64,000 nt of DNA from contig VZSR01000055.1 of the NCBI GenBank assembly GCA_013398615.1, positions 3,829,721 through 3,893,720 on the forward strand, given 5' to 3'. Below, piece by piece: positions 50,260-61,786 of the stretch (position 1 is the first letter of the stretch; each line of letters starts with the position of its first letter). The notes under the pieces were generated by a model. It saw nothing but the letters and a program-made list of their open reading frames with translations, made no database searches and had not been told where the DNA came from. The DNA comes from Brachypodius melanocephalos. Taxonomy: Eukaryota; Chordata; Aves; Passeriformes; Pycnonotidae. Made by a program: the position numbers and the translations under genes.

Positions 50260-50489
50260 GCGCAGGAAGTTCCACCTGGACATGAGAAAGAACTTCTTTA
50301 CTGTGCAGTGACCATGCACAGGAACAGATTGTCCACAGAGGCTGTGGAGTCTCCCTCACTGGGGATATTCCAGAACCACCTGGATGCAATCCTGCTCCAT
50401 GTGCTTAGGAATGGTCCTGCCTGAGCAGGGAGTTTGGGCCAGATGACCCCACTGTGGCCCCCTCCAGTCTGAGCCATCCTGTGATTCAT
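50260..50489 (+). mobile_element. CR1 LINE 3'-end fragment (second subtype)
   Basis: The segment runs from AGGAAGTTCCACCTGGACAT through AAGAACTTCTTTACTGTGCA, GGAACAGATTGTCCACAGAG, GAGTCTCCCTCACTGGGGA and ATTCCAGAACCACCTGGATG to CCATCCTGTGATTCAT, the CR1-type terminus. The sequence differs from the copy at 49312, so it is a separate insertion of another subfamily, on the same strand and less than 1 kb away. Confidence 0.92.
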
Positions 50490-50739
50490 ATGCTCCTTGA
50501 GTATGTGGAAAAGCAGTCTAGTTGATTAGGCAGTGTAAAAAATATATGCAATTAATAAAAAAACCCCTTGGCAACAGAGATACCATTTTATTACATACAC
50601 AGTGCTATATCCACTTGATTATGGATAAACAAATTCCAAATGAAACGAATAGAAAACCAAAAATCTCTAGGATGTAAAGACCATTAATGAGTATAATAAA
50701 GTTAAAAAACCCAATCAGGGCATGTCATATATTTGAAGT

Positions 50740-50745
50740 TTTATT
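50740..50745 (-). terminator. ARL6: Candidate ARL6 polyadenylation signal (AATAAA)
   Basis: On the minus strand an AATAAA hexamer lies about 670 bases after the ARL6 stop codon. Cleavage would fall near 50715-50725 and a T-rich stretch follows. A second AATAAA at 50587-50592 is an equally plausible site. The choice is uncertain without transcript data. Confidence 0.35.
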
Positions 50746-51412
50746 GATGGGAATGCAAATATAACCAATGCAAAAATCACAAAAACAATTTGTAACATTT
50801 CATTAAAAGCAATTCCATAAAAACATCTGCAATCATCTATAACAAATACACTGAACATTTGAATCCTTGTATCTTTAATCAAAATATTCTTATAGAAGTC
50901 TATTAGAGATGGATAATAAAAACCCAATGTGAAACGTTAATATAAAAAAATGGCAGTAATGCCAAAAACTGGGCATCTAAAATCAGTAGGTATCTTATGT
51001 AGCTGGATTTCAGGAAGTGCTGATGATTCTTTCTCTGGAAAACAAATATTCCCATTTGCTCAAAAGGTGTCCCCCCAAAAAACAGAGGGGCTTTTTTTAC
51101 TGATAGCCATTTACTGATGGCTAATTATCATCTAAACCTCAAATGAATGTAGAATATAGATGTTTGTTGTTAACACAATTTTTTTTGTATATGCTCTCCA
51201 GTCACAAGATTCAATTTAATTCATCAGTGTGCATACCTGAGGTGCTAGGTTGTCTACATTCAGTTTTCCTGGAAGAGATACTAAACTGAAACAAATCAAT
51301 ACAGGATATTTTAGTTGAATTGTTCATCTTGAAATCATTCTTCCTTTCCAAGGAACTTGTTCACCTACTGACAAAGAGTGTAAAAGAACCCCATAGATCC
51401 TCTATTTATCTC

Positions 51413-51438
51413 TCATGTCTTCATTGCTTGCATCTGAC
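51413..51438 (-). CDS. ARL6: ARL6 (BBS3) last coding exon
   Basis: The acceptor TTAACAG lies just above 51438. Two bases complete Gly179 (G|GT) and the exon encodes QMQAMKT before TGA at 51413-51415. The total matches the human protein length exactly (residue 186 is the last). Human ARL6 ends DQIQTVKT as I recall it, so the bird sequence differs at residues 179 (Gly for Asp), 181, 183 and 184, in the surface-exposed C-terminal helix. The exon is tiny but is fixed by phase, acceptor and C-terminal similarity. Minus-strand sequence below 51413 is 3' UTR down to an uncertain poly(A) site near 50.7 kb. Confidence 0.9.
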
Positions 51439-53094
51439 CTGTTAATAAAAAGAAACATCTAGTCTTAGCACAAGATGAATTCTTGCTGCATTTTGCTTTT
51501 TGAAAATATAAACTAGATCTAGATTTTTTTTAGTGTAGTTACAAGAAAGGGGGACAACACAAAGTTATGTTCCACTCGCTCTCTCATCCACTTCTGAAAT
51601 TCCTGTACAGCCAAGTAGTTTTCCCCAAATCTTGCTAATTAAACAGAGACATTCTTCCACTTAAGTCAATTTTTATTCTCTTCAGGCTTATAAGATCACT
51701 TTGATGACAGTAAGACCTGGAAGTTTGTTTCATGAAGTATGCATTTTAATTCCTTGTACACATTTTGGCTTCCACTTAACTGAACATGAACTGCCCAACA
51801 GCAAAAGATTTAAAGTTTGGTTTCTAATAACTCACATGAAAACTTTACTCTCAGTAGCCACACTTCTCCATATTGCTGCCTGATTGCCACTTCTCAACTC
51901 ACTTCAAACATTTTCTTGGTTACCAAAAGCATCCCATCCCATTACAAAATGGGGTAATTAGCACAATTTCCCCCACTAAGTGGGAATGCTGTGAGACAGG
52001 TTTGTTTTACCCTATGGAGGATGTGCTGTTGCAAAAGCAACCCCATTACAAAACAGGAAAATAGCAAACCCAGCCTTCACCAGGGGAAAAAAAAAACCCC
52101 AAAACTTTCTGCCCCTGCCACCCCGACTGTGAAATGGGTCTGGAAAAGGTAACTAAGGAAAGCTTGGCTGCTGACAAGAACTGTGCACTCATTCACCAGG
52201 TGTCATTTCCTCCCCTCAATTTTATGGCATCCACAGGCTGTGATTTAGGGACTACCATAACTACAGAGTTGTTCCAAATAGTTCCATCTAGTGCTCTAGC
52301 AATGAGGAGAACCAAGAGTAAAAATCTGTCCTTGAAAGATCAAAGTAGTCAGCCATTAAAAATGTAATTGCCAAACTATGTGTGCTTAGGTAACAGCACA
52401 GTTTAAAGTCAACCCCTCTTAAGCTTTTGGGTTCACTGAACCAGAGAGTTACAGGAAATGTTCAGATGGAGCCCATCCATGAGGATTTTCAGCTCAGAAA
52501 ATTAAGAAGTTTAACACTCCATTAGAAGTGAATAGCTATGAAGAGCTATGTGCGTGACAGCAGAAGCATCTGTTTGCTGTGCTTAAAAAAAAAAAATCTA
52601 CATATATAACTTAAATATTTTGCCAGAAAATATTTACACAAGCATTTGAGATCCTTTTACGTAGTATGAAGCCATGTACAAACCCAAAACCTGGACTGAA
52701 ATTCTAAAGGTTTCTCCAAGAGAAGCAGAGACCCTGAATGTAGCAAGAAAATATTACTAAGCCAAAATTATGCCTGAAATTAGGAAAAATTGTGATCTGG
52801 AATCTGCCTCTATGGTGATAGGATACAGGAGAGGAGGAAACCCAATGCCAAGATCCTGGTTCCCCAACCTATAGAATTATTTTAGCTGGTGGAGGATACA
52901 TCACTGCTCTTGTGTAGGGCAGTAAATCTCTTTCTAAAGACTATTTCTGGCGAGCAGCCCTCCCTCTGAAAACATGACGGAATGTTTTTGTACTCTACAA
53001 TAACTCGGTAAAACAAACCATCTTTTTCCAGTCAGCAGGATGAGTCTAAGCAGAAAGGCCAGTCTGGTGTTCCCAGAGCAGTGGGGCTGAGTTA

Positions 53095-53235
53095 ACCCGG
53101 GCCAGGGCTGGCTGTCACCCCGGTGGAAGGAGGCTCTGTCCCCGGGCCAGCGCTGACACCCGGCGGCCAGCGGGGCACAGCACAGGCGGGTGCTGCACAG
53201 CAGCTGAGCCCGCAGCACTTCACAGCACAAGCAAC
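53095..53235. other. Small GC-rich block in ARL6 intron
   Basis: About 140 bases of high-GC sequence stand out against AT-rich flanks. The ten-base word CCCGGGCCAG occurs at 53096-53105 and 53141-53150. The minus-strand open frame across it (52934-53230) gives a Cys-rich but unrecognised peptide. It could be a CpG micro-island, a regulatory site or noise. Confidence 0.4.
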
Positions 53236-53355
53236 GCCAGGCAGGGAGCTAAAACTGGGATCGGTCTGCCAAAACTATGCCACACTTCACTAATCTAAAC
53301 ATGGAGCAGGACCACAAGAGAGACCAGAGCCTTACCAACACACAACACAAGGAGG

Positions 53356-53411
53356 CACAACATCTGTACCAAGTTTGTAATTACACAACATCTGTACCGA
53401 GTTTGTAATTA
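53356..53411. repeat. 28-bp tandem duplication
   Basis: Copies 53356-53383 and 53384-53411 are directly adjacent and differ at a single position (A versus G, in CTGTACCAAG / CTGTACCGAG). It is intronic with no coding effect. Confidence 0.93.
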
Positions 53412-53990
53412 AAGATGCTGGATGTCAGACATAATCCAAGCCGGATCTGATATTTCCCATGCAGTTACGAGTGTCTGCATGTTCTATAATCGTTATAGTG
53501 TAAGAAGTTCTTCTTTTGGCTCTGGATTAAAGAGCTGAAGGTGTATAATTAAAAGCAGTGTATTTGTCTGCATAGTTGGCTTATTTTCTTTCACCATTTT
53601 TTGATACATAACATTAGTTTATTCTTAATTTATTCTTAATGTCCTGTCCCTGTTTTACGTAACTTAAAGAAGAAACTGAACTACCACAATAAGAAATTGA
53701 AGTGTGGCAGCTGGTATGGTTTAAATCAAAGTGCTACCCTGTTCTCAAGAGTGTGCATTAGTATTTCAGAATACACACTTTGGTCAGTGAAGCCCATGTG
53801 ATGTTTTGTGTACATTAAGGAGGTAAATGAAAGGCAAATATGAGGTGGAGCTTTAGTACTCACTGTGTAATTTGATCTGACAGCAGAAATGGACAGAAAG
53901 AAAACAAAGGAAATAATAAAGAAAAAAACCTTACAAAATGAAAGAGTTTAACAGAATGAAAATAGAGCAAAAGAATTACATATGATATAC

Positions 53991-54046
53991 CTTGGAGCCA
54001 ATCCACACCTTCTTGTAATCCTTCTCCTTTCAGAGCATCACTGGCA
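53991..54046 (-). CDS. ARL6: ARL6 (BBS3) penultimate coding exon
   Basis: This is a 56-base minus-strand exon with acceptor CTTTCAG and donor GTATAT. One base completes Cys160 (TG|T), then residues 161-178 follow, ASDALKGEGLQEGVDWLQ. CASDALKG at 160-167 includes the G5 box (the SAK-like loop that contacts guanine). Gly169 and Leu170, positions reported mutated in human Bardet-Biedl syndrome type 3, are both present in the conserved form. The one change from the human sequence I recall is Leu165 for Ile. It is phase-matched on both sides. Confidence 0.95.
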
Positions 54047-55466
54047 CTGAAAGAAACAAATCAAATTTCAAAAACATTGTAAAAATACCAGTTTTAGTTG
54101 AGTCATCACCAATCTTGTAATTTTGGTAATTACAAGGTAGCATCAGGTACAGTTTCCTTAACTTTTCTTCCCATGGAGAAGACTGCTCCTCAAATGATAT
54201 AGGGTACCTTCCCATAGGGAAACACCATTTCACGATGTGATCTATTTTAATTCCAGTTTCAAAGCACAAGGAATCATTCCTAGAACACAAGGGGCTCTGG
54301 CAGACACGTTCTGCAGCACCTCCCTCCTCAGACAATGCTGTGAAAGGTGTTTACTCCCTCCAACAGCAGCCATGAATCATGAAATCATTTAGGCTGGAAA
54401 ATGATCGAGTTCAAATGTCCTCCACGTAGTTCCTACATACAGTGAGAATGCTGGAGTACCGGAAGGAGGAATTATGTGTCTGTGTACACACTTCATTGCA
54501 ACAGCAACCCCAGGAGTGTCTGTTAATGTATAAAACCATTCTGCTACACTGACAGCAGTGTAAATCCACCTTCTGAATCACTGGGGGATAACTGTTTAAA
54601 TGCTCTTCATTCTTCAGCTTATGAAAACCAGCACAGCAGTGAATCTGGACTGTAACTGCAGTTCCCTATAAAATGATCTTCCAAGAAGCTTGGGAATTCA
54701 TGAGTGTGATTTCTGGACAAAAACAATGTCCAGGTAATCAAATTTAACATTAAAGGGCCTAAAATGAAAATGGTAGCTTTCAGCAGCATTTAGCTGCTGA
54801 TTTCACTTTTATTTATAACAGTTGAGGACTTTAATAGGACAAAAAACTAACTTCTATAAAGCACTTCTGATAAAAGGAGAGGTTTTTTCCCTTGTGAACA
54901 CCAGCACTAAGTAAAGCTTACATCCTTCAGGAAGAAAAGACTAGCTCCTACAACTAAAAATCCCCTCAAACATGACTGAGTACAAAGACTACAGTGTCCC
55001 TCTGAATACAGAAGAGAACAGTTTACTAAATGGCCTTTCAACAACAGTTTACTGAAGCATTTGCAGAGTGGAAAAGAACTCCAAAGGTTTTATTATTGAT
55101 ATTCTCAAATCTGCAAGGTAAGCTAGCAGGAGCACTCTGATAACAATTCTATTCAATTTCGCAGCAAAATATAATGGCAACTGTACTTCTGATATCAACC
55201 CTGCTTTGTGATTTCACTGGAAATCCTCCATTCCATAACATGGCTAACAGTTCTGCTGTAAAAACTTTAAAGACAGAGTCTAAATGAATGCATTGTATGT
55301 TTAAAGCAAGTTTCATCATATGTATTTTAACATTACTACTGTTTCACATGTGGAATCTGTCTTCTATCTACTCCATTTATTTTATACAGTAGTGAGTGGC
55401 ACAACAGGGCTAAAATAGGAATGCACAAAGCAATGCCAATAAAAGGACAGAAAAAGAGAACTTTAC
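54047..55466 (-). other. ARL6: ARL6 intron (about 1.4 kb)
   Basis: This is a GT-AG intron (donor GTAAAG in sense). It holds a short CR1 remnant at 54373-54421 and a perfect 8-bp hairpin at 54780-54800 (arms TCAGCAGC and GCTGCTGA, five-base loop). Nothing else is recognisable. Confidence 0.75.
54373..54421 (-). mobile_element. Short CR1 LINE 3'-terminal remnant
   Basis: GAATCATGAAATCATTTAGG, CTGGAAAATGATCGAGTTCA and the bases after them match the reverse complement of the CR1 terminus. About 50 bases survive in an ARL6 intron. Confidence 0.65.
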
Positions 55467-55596
55467 CAGATATGCCAGGGCTTGTCTTTGATGTTTTCTA
55501 GAGACAGCAACTGAGACACTTTCACAGATGACACTGCATCCCTGAGGTCCATCTTGTTAGCAAAGAAGAGAATAGGCAGTCGCCGGTGTTTAATAT
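55467..55596 (-). CDS. ARL6: ARL6 (BBS3) coding exon with G4 box
   Basis: This is a 130-base minus-strand exon with acceptor CCTAG and donor GTAAAG. Two bases complete Asp117, then residues 118-159 follow, and two bases are left for Cys160. It encodes the G4 guanine-specificity motif ANKMDL, with Asn130, Lys131 and Asp133 intact. The preceding core beta-strand reads RRLPILFF and the following segment is KVSQLLSLENIKDKPWHI. Differences from the human protein as I recall it are conservative (Leu123 for Ile, Ser139 for Thr, Ser148 for Cys). ARL6 is an N-terminal-amphipathic-helix GTPase that, when GTP-bound, recruits the BBSome coat to membranes for ciliary trafficking. Confidence 0.97.
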
Positions 55597-58500
55597 CTAG
55601 GCATGAGCAGAGACAGCAGCCTCAGGACATGAGGCCACACTCCCTCATCTCTGCATGGAACAAGGCACAAACAACACAGCAAGCTATTCTGCTCACCTGT
55701 AGCTGCAGATCTCTGAAGGCTGTATCCTACCAAGATGCACACACTGTTGGGTCACCTGGCCTCTGCTGCATGCTTCCAGAATGCTCACAAACTTCCTTGC
55801 AGGTTTTGGAATCTTCCACCCCCTTTCCCCCTACCTTATACCCACATTTCAAGCTGGAGATAAGAATTGCTGGTGAAGCTGAGGAACAAGAGATCAAACC
55901 ACTGCCTACAAACACTGCACATCTCTGCTTAGTGAGGACTGGATGTATAAAATGGATGGAAAAAATCATGTGTTCATTCATAATGTCACAATAACAGTTG
56001 AGAAGGGTAGTCTGAATTACCCTTTAGTGTCCTGGAAAGCATCCATTACTTCATAGAATTTATAAAATTGGAAAAAAATGCACATCTGGATATCCTTTAT
56101 TCTCCCTTTCCTTCAAGGACTTCTCCTGAAGCTCTTTCAGCCAGCAGTGAGAACTACAGACCAAACAAAGTACTCTGGTAGTTTCTGGGGTACTTACACA
56201 TGGACAAGCTTAAACCTCACAGATTACTCCAAAAGATTATGTGGTGATTGAAAGCAAACAAAGTATACTCTCTTCAAAGTTACAGATGTAATATTGCAAA
56301 AAAAATTACTGGCACCAAGACTAACTCTCAGAGTTTTTCATATTATTTATCAAATGATGATATACAGGATTAGAGAAACTCTAGGTTTTAGCCTATCCAT
56401 CAGTTCCTATTCCTTGATAGGAAAAGACCTTACACACTACCACTGCAATGAAAATTGCTACACAGGCTCTTTTTAAAATAGTAAAAAGAAAAGGTTATTT
56501 TACACAGGCAACTAGATAAGGATTTATTTAAAAATGTCAAACATAAGCCATCTGCCCCTGCTGATGGGCAGGAGGATGATAAAAACCCTCAAAATCCCAA
56601 CAAACCATCAGTGCTGAAATGGTTTGAACTTTCCTAATTATGGTATTTTCCACCTCCCTTCTAAACCTTTCCACAGAATCAGTGGAGACAACACTACCTC
56701 CTCATATTCATTCAGAGATGTAAGTGCTGATCAAAACACTGACAATTTTCACAAACTATTTGCCCTGCTTGGAGCTCTTTTGTCCTCTGATATCCATAAA
56801 CACAAGTCAAAGGCCTCAAAATACAAGCACAATATAAATAAATCTCTGTTTTGATTCCATAGTTGAACAGCTATTGAGTCTCCTGACAAACTTTTAGATT
56901 AATTTACAGTATAATTAAATGAACCCTGGTGCCCACAGGTTGCAGGTTATGGGTAAATTAATGCAAACAGCCAAGTTAACCAAGGAGTTTCCAGTGTTTT
57001 CCTAAACAATTAGAAAGGAAACAAAAAACAACCTACCCACCCAGACTCATAATGCAGACCCAAAGATATTTGCTAAATAAAGTCGTGGTCACAGAAATTT
57101 GTAATATTTCCTAATATGCAGTATTTCCCTCCCACACTTTTCACAGTTACTGATGGAAAGCAAGTATTTTCTAGCTGCAAGTGGTTATGATATAACACAT
57201 TAAAAATATTCCAGATTCTAGCTGCGTGATGTGCAATTTTACACAAAGCATTTAAAGTTTACAAGAATTTCAGTTTAGTTTAGAAGCACGTGCTGGAGGT
57301 GAAGTGACCCAGAGTCATCATCGAATCCAGGTAGTCTGTGGCTACCATCTTTCAAAGTGCTGAAGAATGAAATTTGAGTAAAAAACAAAAATATGATACA
57401 GCTATCATTAAACAAGCTGTTATTTGAAGACTGCATTGTCCATTAATGTAAGTAAAAATAATTTATAGCTCTATTCACAAAAAAGTCCCAGCTAGTACAA
57501 CTTCTAACCCCATTAATGCTTCACATGACAATCTCCCTTCCCTTTTCCCCAGGCAAAGCCTGGCAAAAAGACAGGGAACTGTTTTACAGTGGGATTGCTG
57601 AGATTTTCAGAGACAGGAAATGATTCAATTCCATTTAAAACATAGGTGAACACGAACATTTAAACCACTTCAGGAGGATGACACAGACAGAAGCATGGAT
57701 TTGGAGATAGTAGGGTATGCAGCAAGAAAAGGCAGAACACTAATATAAATAAAAATATTGATACAGCAAACCAGTTGCATATTGATTCACCTAACAGCTA
57801 CTTTAATGGAACATTATCCTGGAAGAACTTTTTAAGAAGCCCTTTGTTTCTCTTAGATGTGATACACCAAAACTGATTAATCAGTGACACTGTTGCTGTG
57901 TTGGAGCTAAGCCACTCCAAGGCAGGAATACACCACTGCTCTTTCTTGGCTCTCAGGACGGCACTCAGTGGCCACAGCCTGCTCTTGTGTAACTTGAAGA
58001 CACGAATTCATGAACAACTGAACAGCACTGACCTGCTAGGTCAGCATTAGTGACCTATTCATGCCTAAATGGAAAGCTCCACCCATGGTTGCTTCTACTC
58101 TGTCTAAACATTTTCACTCTTCTGCCCTCTATTAAACCAGTGACTTATTCCAGCAGTCTTTACCTCTAACCCTTGGCTCTGTGTGGTTCCACTTTACCAA
58201 CAGAATTGGCTTTTACTGCTGCAGTTAATTCCTGATTTGGTACAATGTGTCCTGGCCTCTGTGTAATCCACCTGCAGCCTTTGGCTCACCTCATGCTCCC
58301 TGTGGCTTTTGTAACACTGTCTTTTCAGTGTCTGCATTTGAAGTAGCCCATACCCTTGAATGAGAATAACAAGGCCCAGTCATCTCCAGCATCCTTGTTG
58401 ATGAATTCAAGTACTACATACAATCTGCATGGAAAACAAAGTCATGGGAACATATTTGTCCCTATCACACATTGCTTTTCTTAGAACTGCAAGTCAGCTT

Positions 58501-59273
58501 TTCCTTTCTTATTTTCAGCATGGGAATCCCACAAGTTAAGGCTCTATCAGTTTAATAGATAATTAAGGAATCACAGGATTATTTAACTTTTAAACTTCCT
58601 AGATGTAGTTCTATATTCTGTTTAGACTACCAAAAGTGCTGGAAGTCAAAATTGCATATTGCTTACAGACACATCCCAGTAATGTTGGATACATGGAAAG
58701 GCAAAGAATTGACTGATATCAGAACTTAAGGTGCAGTTTCATGTTAAAAAAAACCCCAAACCAAACCCCTAAAACCAAGATCCTGATCACAAATCCTCTC
58801 ATATCCTCTTCCATAGGGAATTGAAACTGACTGGTGTAATTATCCCTCCTTATTTCTGGCTAAAGCATAAAAAAATTACAATGAAGATGACAAAAGAAAG
58901 TTAGATGTTACATTAAAGGAATTAGCTGTCTTCATGGATATAACAGACAGGGAGACACAGTTTTGTCTGTGCTGGTCATCACAAGAAGCCTCTCCAGGTT
59001 CCAACTCAAAGCCAACTCAAAACAATGTAACTTTTGATCTACATTGATTAATAAGAGACCAACCCAACTCAGAGTAGAAAGCTGAAGATGAAAAATGTCT
59101 AAATGTGAATAGGTAAAAAAAAAAAACAAACCATAAGTTTTTCAAGACTATTATTGTGCTAATATTCAAGAATGGATAAAATATTTACAGAGTACTCAGA
59201 ATGTTTCAGATAAAGGCTTTTCTTAAGACAACATAACAAATATGGACACAGAAGGGGAAAAAAGCCTCCTCAC
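55597..59273 (-). other. ARL6: ARL6 intron (about 3.7 kb)
   Basis: This is a GT-AG intron (donor GTGAGG in sense). The sequence is AT-rich, with an A/C-rich run near 58745-58777 and no convincing transposon, exon or RNA gene. Confidence 0.75.
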
Positions 59274-59368
59274 CTGGATGATTCAGAAGGGTGTCAAGTT
59301 CTTCTTTGGCCACAACCATTCTTAATTTGTCACTGCTATCAATGACAAAAATAATGGCTTGGCCTTCT
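59274..59368 (-). CDS. ARL6: ARL6 (BBS3) coding exon, central G domain
   Basis: This is a 95-base minus-strand exon with acceptor TATGCAG and donor GTGAGG. One base completes Lys85 (AA|A), then residues 86-116 follow, and one base is left for Asp117. It encodes EGQAIIFVIDSSDKLRMVV followed by AKEELDTLLNHP. This is the beta-strand with the VIDSSD turn shared by all ARF/ARL GTPases, plus the following helix. The only change from the human sequence I recall is Lys99 for Arg. It is fully phase-consistent with its neighbours. Confidence 0.97.
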
Positions 59369-61717
59369 CTGCATAACATAAAAAGAGCAAAGAGGCAAAT
59401 TACAGGTTCTCAAACTATGAATAAGAAAAGGCTTCAGAAGAAACACCAAGAAAAAAGTCCAAACAAACCTGATTTTCCCTCTAATTTGTTATTTACCATT
59501 AACCTAACAATTCAGTCCTATTTCTGAAATTCAATCTTTTGGTAACATGCACCATTTCTTTAGACATGAGATTGTTACCTGCCCCTACAAGGTTCAGTCA
59601 CCACACACCTTCTAGAAAAGCTTGATTTTACTACCCAGACTGAAAAATGAACTCAAAATGGAACCAACTGCTATTTTGACATTGTGGTCAGGCAGGAAAA
59701 AACCCCATCAAGACAGATCTTTACAGAAACTCTGTATTTCCTGTACTGAAGTTTATTTAGAGAAAGGTCAAATAGCTTTTTAGAAAAAACTTGTGTCCAC
59801 AGCTAGGCATATGCAGGTTATTTTAACCTGTACATATCCTGCATAAACAGGATCTTGCCTTTTTTTTTTTCCCTTCAAGTAACAGGTAAAAACTTTCAAC
59901 TATTTCAAATCATCAGCACATTTTGCTGGTAGTATGACCACAGTCACAACATATATACAACTGTTCAACTCATTATTTCAGGATGTTACTGGTATTTTAT
60001 GACTTGATGTTCCATTTATTGAAATTTATTTTGAAAATCAATTAAAGTCTCAGCAATTCATAATTCACTAGCTATAAACACCCTCAGAAAGTCTATTTAC
60101 TTTATATTTTAATGTAATATTCAGTTCTCCTTCACTTTACATTTCTCTGAGAGACCATTGTGAATACATTCTTTAGCTTCCAGCACCATCTACCTTTGTA
60201 TTTTGATAAGAAACAGTTCTACTGGAAACCAGAAATAACCTGAGCAGCCCAAGATTGCATGAGGAGGCCCATTCTTTTGTGCTGTACAGAAACTTTAGTA
60301 AATAAAGCTTTTGCATGGAAGCTGGAAAAGCCTAGGCAATTTTCATGAGCATAGAGTATTTTACCAGAGGAATCAAGAGTACTGGCATGTATTTACCACC
60401 AGAAAAAAATAACTTCTTTGTGAAGTAACAGAGATAAGGACAAACATGACTTTGGGATTATTTAAGATAAATGTACTTAGAGGACGACCTAGAAGATACT
60501 TTCAAGCTAAACAGAAGAAAAGTCCAGACTTGAAGGACTCCAAGGCAACTCCTTTGGCACTTGCCCAGATTTAATTTCCTAAAAAATCAAACCTTGCTTA
60601 ATTTTATAAACTTAACAGCACATAATTATTAATATTTTTATTTAGTTAATACTAATTATTGGTTTTATACCATTCTTAGAAGATAATCTTAAATATGTGC
60701 CTACTGCACTGGATCAGGACCAAAGGTGGATGCAAGTGCATATTTCACTGTCAGCATAACCTAAAAACTCCCTTAACAGAGTTATTGTTAAGATGAAAAA
60801 GCCATTTATGCCCCACAAGGAATAAGTTACTGCATTAAATACAGCAATCACAAAAATTATTTGCTTATGAAGCACTCTGCTAGCATTTTGAGAGCAGCCT
60901 GAGGGCATCAGTTACTGAAATGCAAATCTAACACTCTTGAGCAATGAAGATCTCCTAGCCAAATGTTTTCAATGCTAACACCATTTGCACGGGAAGGAGA
61001 GGAAGCATTAATCCTCAATTAAAAAACAATTTAAGCTCTACCACAACTGAGATTAATATTTAATCAATATTATAATCTTCAGAATTTCTCCCTTTTATTT
61101 CTCCAAGCTACTTCTGCATGGTTTAGTATTGTTCATGTGATCAGGATCAGGCATTACAAAATAGCAATGAGATTAAGTTTCCCTAAAAGCTCCAAAAGCA
61201 GAGAATGATGTCCATCTATTACCAAAAGGCAACACCAGAGTGTTATGAAGTACAGACAATATCCTGTTTAATAAATAACTTGAAGAATGTTCATTCAGGT
61301 TCTTAGTCACACCTGCCTTATTCTCTGAGGTTCATTTCCCTCACCTCTAAAAATCTAAGCTATCAGCCAATATCTTGCAGGTTTTAAGTCATTGACTTAC
61401 AGAAGAACTGAAAAATTGGAAACCTAACTCAATCTTGAGCTTTCTTACAGGATTGGTTTTCCTGTTTCAACATTTAAATCTCATCTCTAGTATGTTTCCC
61501 CCAAGTCGTCCCTGAAAGCACAGCATAACAGCAGATAAAAATTTTCATTTGGTAGAACAGGAAGTTTTATTTATCCAGACTAAACTTTCTGTCAAACACC
61601 AGGAATAATCCTTATGTGAATCATTTCTAACCATTAGATATTATCATACCTCTGTTTAAATAACCTACACAACAGTTAATATGAACAGCAATGCCTTAAA
61701 ATAAATTATAGGCTTAC
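59369..61717 (-). other. ARL6: ARL6 intron (about 2.3 kb)
   Basis: This is a GT-AG intron (donor GTAAGC in sense). The sequence is AT-rich, with an 11-T run near 59860 and no recognisable repeat family or exon. Confidence 0.75.
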
Positions 61718-61786
61718 TTGTAGTAATGTTCCCAGAGGTCTCTGTACTTCCCTTGACCTGACATATCAAACACTGTGAAAGACAAA
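61718..61786 (-). CDS. ARL6: ARL6 (BBS3) coding exon with G3 / switch II
   Basis: This is a 69-base minus-strand exon with acceptor TTTGCAG and donor GTAAGC. It covers Ser62 (completed by its first base) to Tyr84 and leaves two bases of Lys85. It carries the G3 motif as FDMSGQGKYR (residues 68-77). ARL6 has MSGQG where most ARF/ARL proteins have the canonical D-x-G-G-Q form, and this ARL6-type spelling is the strongest single marker of gene identity here. Gln73 is the residue expected to position the attacking water. Lys75 and Asp78 replace Arg and Asn of the human protein as I recall it. Confidence 0.97.

Larger units (their letters stand above)
38216..50739. other. Intergenic region between CRYBG3 (promoter) and ARL6 (3' end)
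   Basis: About 12.5 kb of AT-rich DNA separates the two same-strand genes. It contains CR1 fragments near 39.1, 49.4 and 50.4 kb, an (AG)n run at 43553 and a perfect AT palindrome at 44684. A moderately GC-rich stretch at 38400-38620 next to the CpG island ends in a good plus-strand splice donor at 38584. No protein-coding gene is recognisable; the short open frames have no family features. Confidence 0.65.
51439..53990 (-). other. ARL6: ARL6 last intron (about 2.6 kb)
   Basis: This GT-AG intron has its donor at 53989-53990 (GTATAT in sense). It contains a GC-rich block at 53095-53235, in which CCCGGGCCAG occurs twice, and a 28-bp tandem duplication at 53356-53411. It is the place where an alternative penultimate exon of the vertebrate long ARL6 isoform (BBS3L) might lie, but I could not identify one. 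Confidence 0.7.

Noticed and set aside
52934..53230. 98-codon minus-strand Cys-rich frame in the last ARL6 intron
   Set aside because: It has no splice sites in phase with the ARL6 exons that I could confirm and no recognisable similarity. The composition reflects the GC-rich block.
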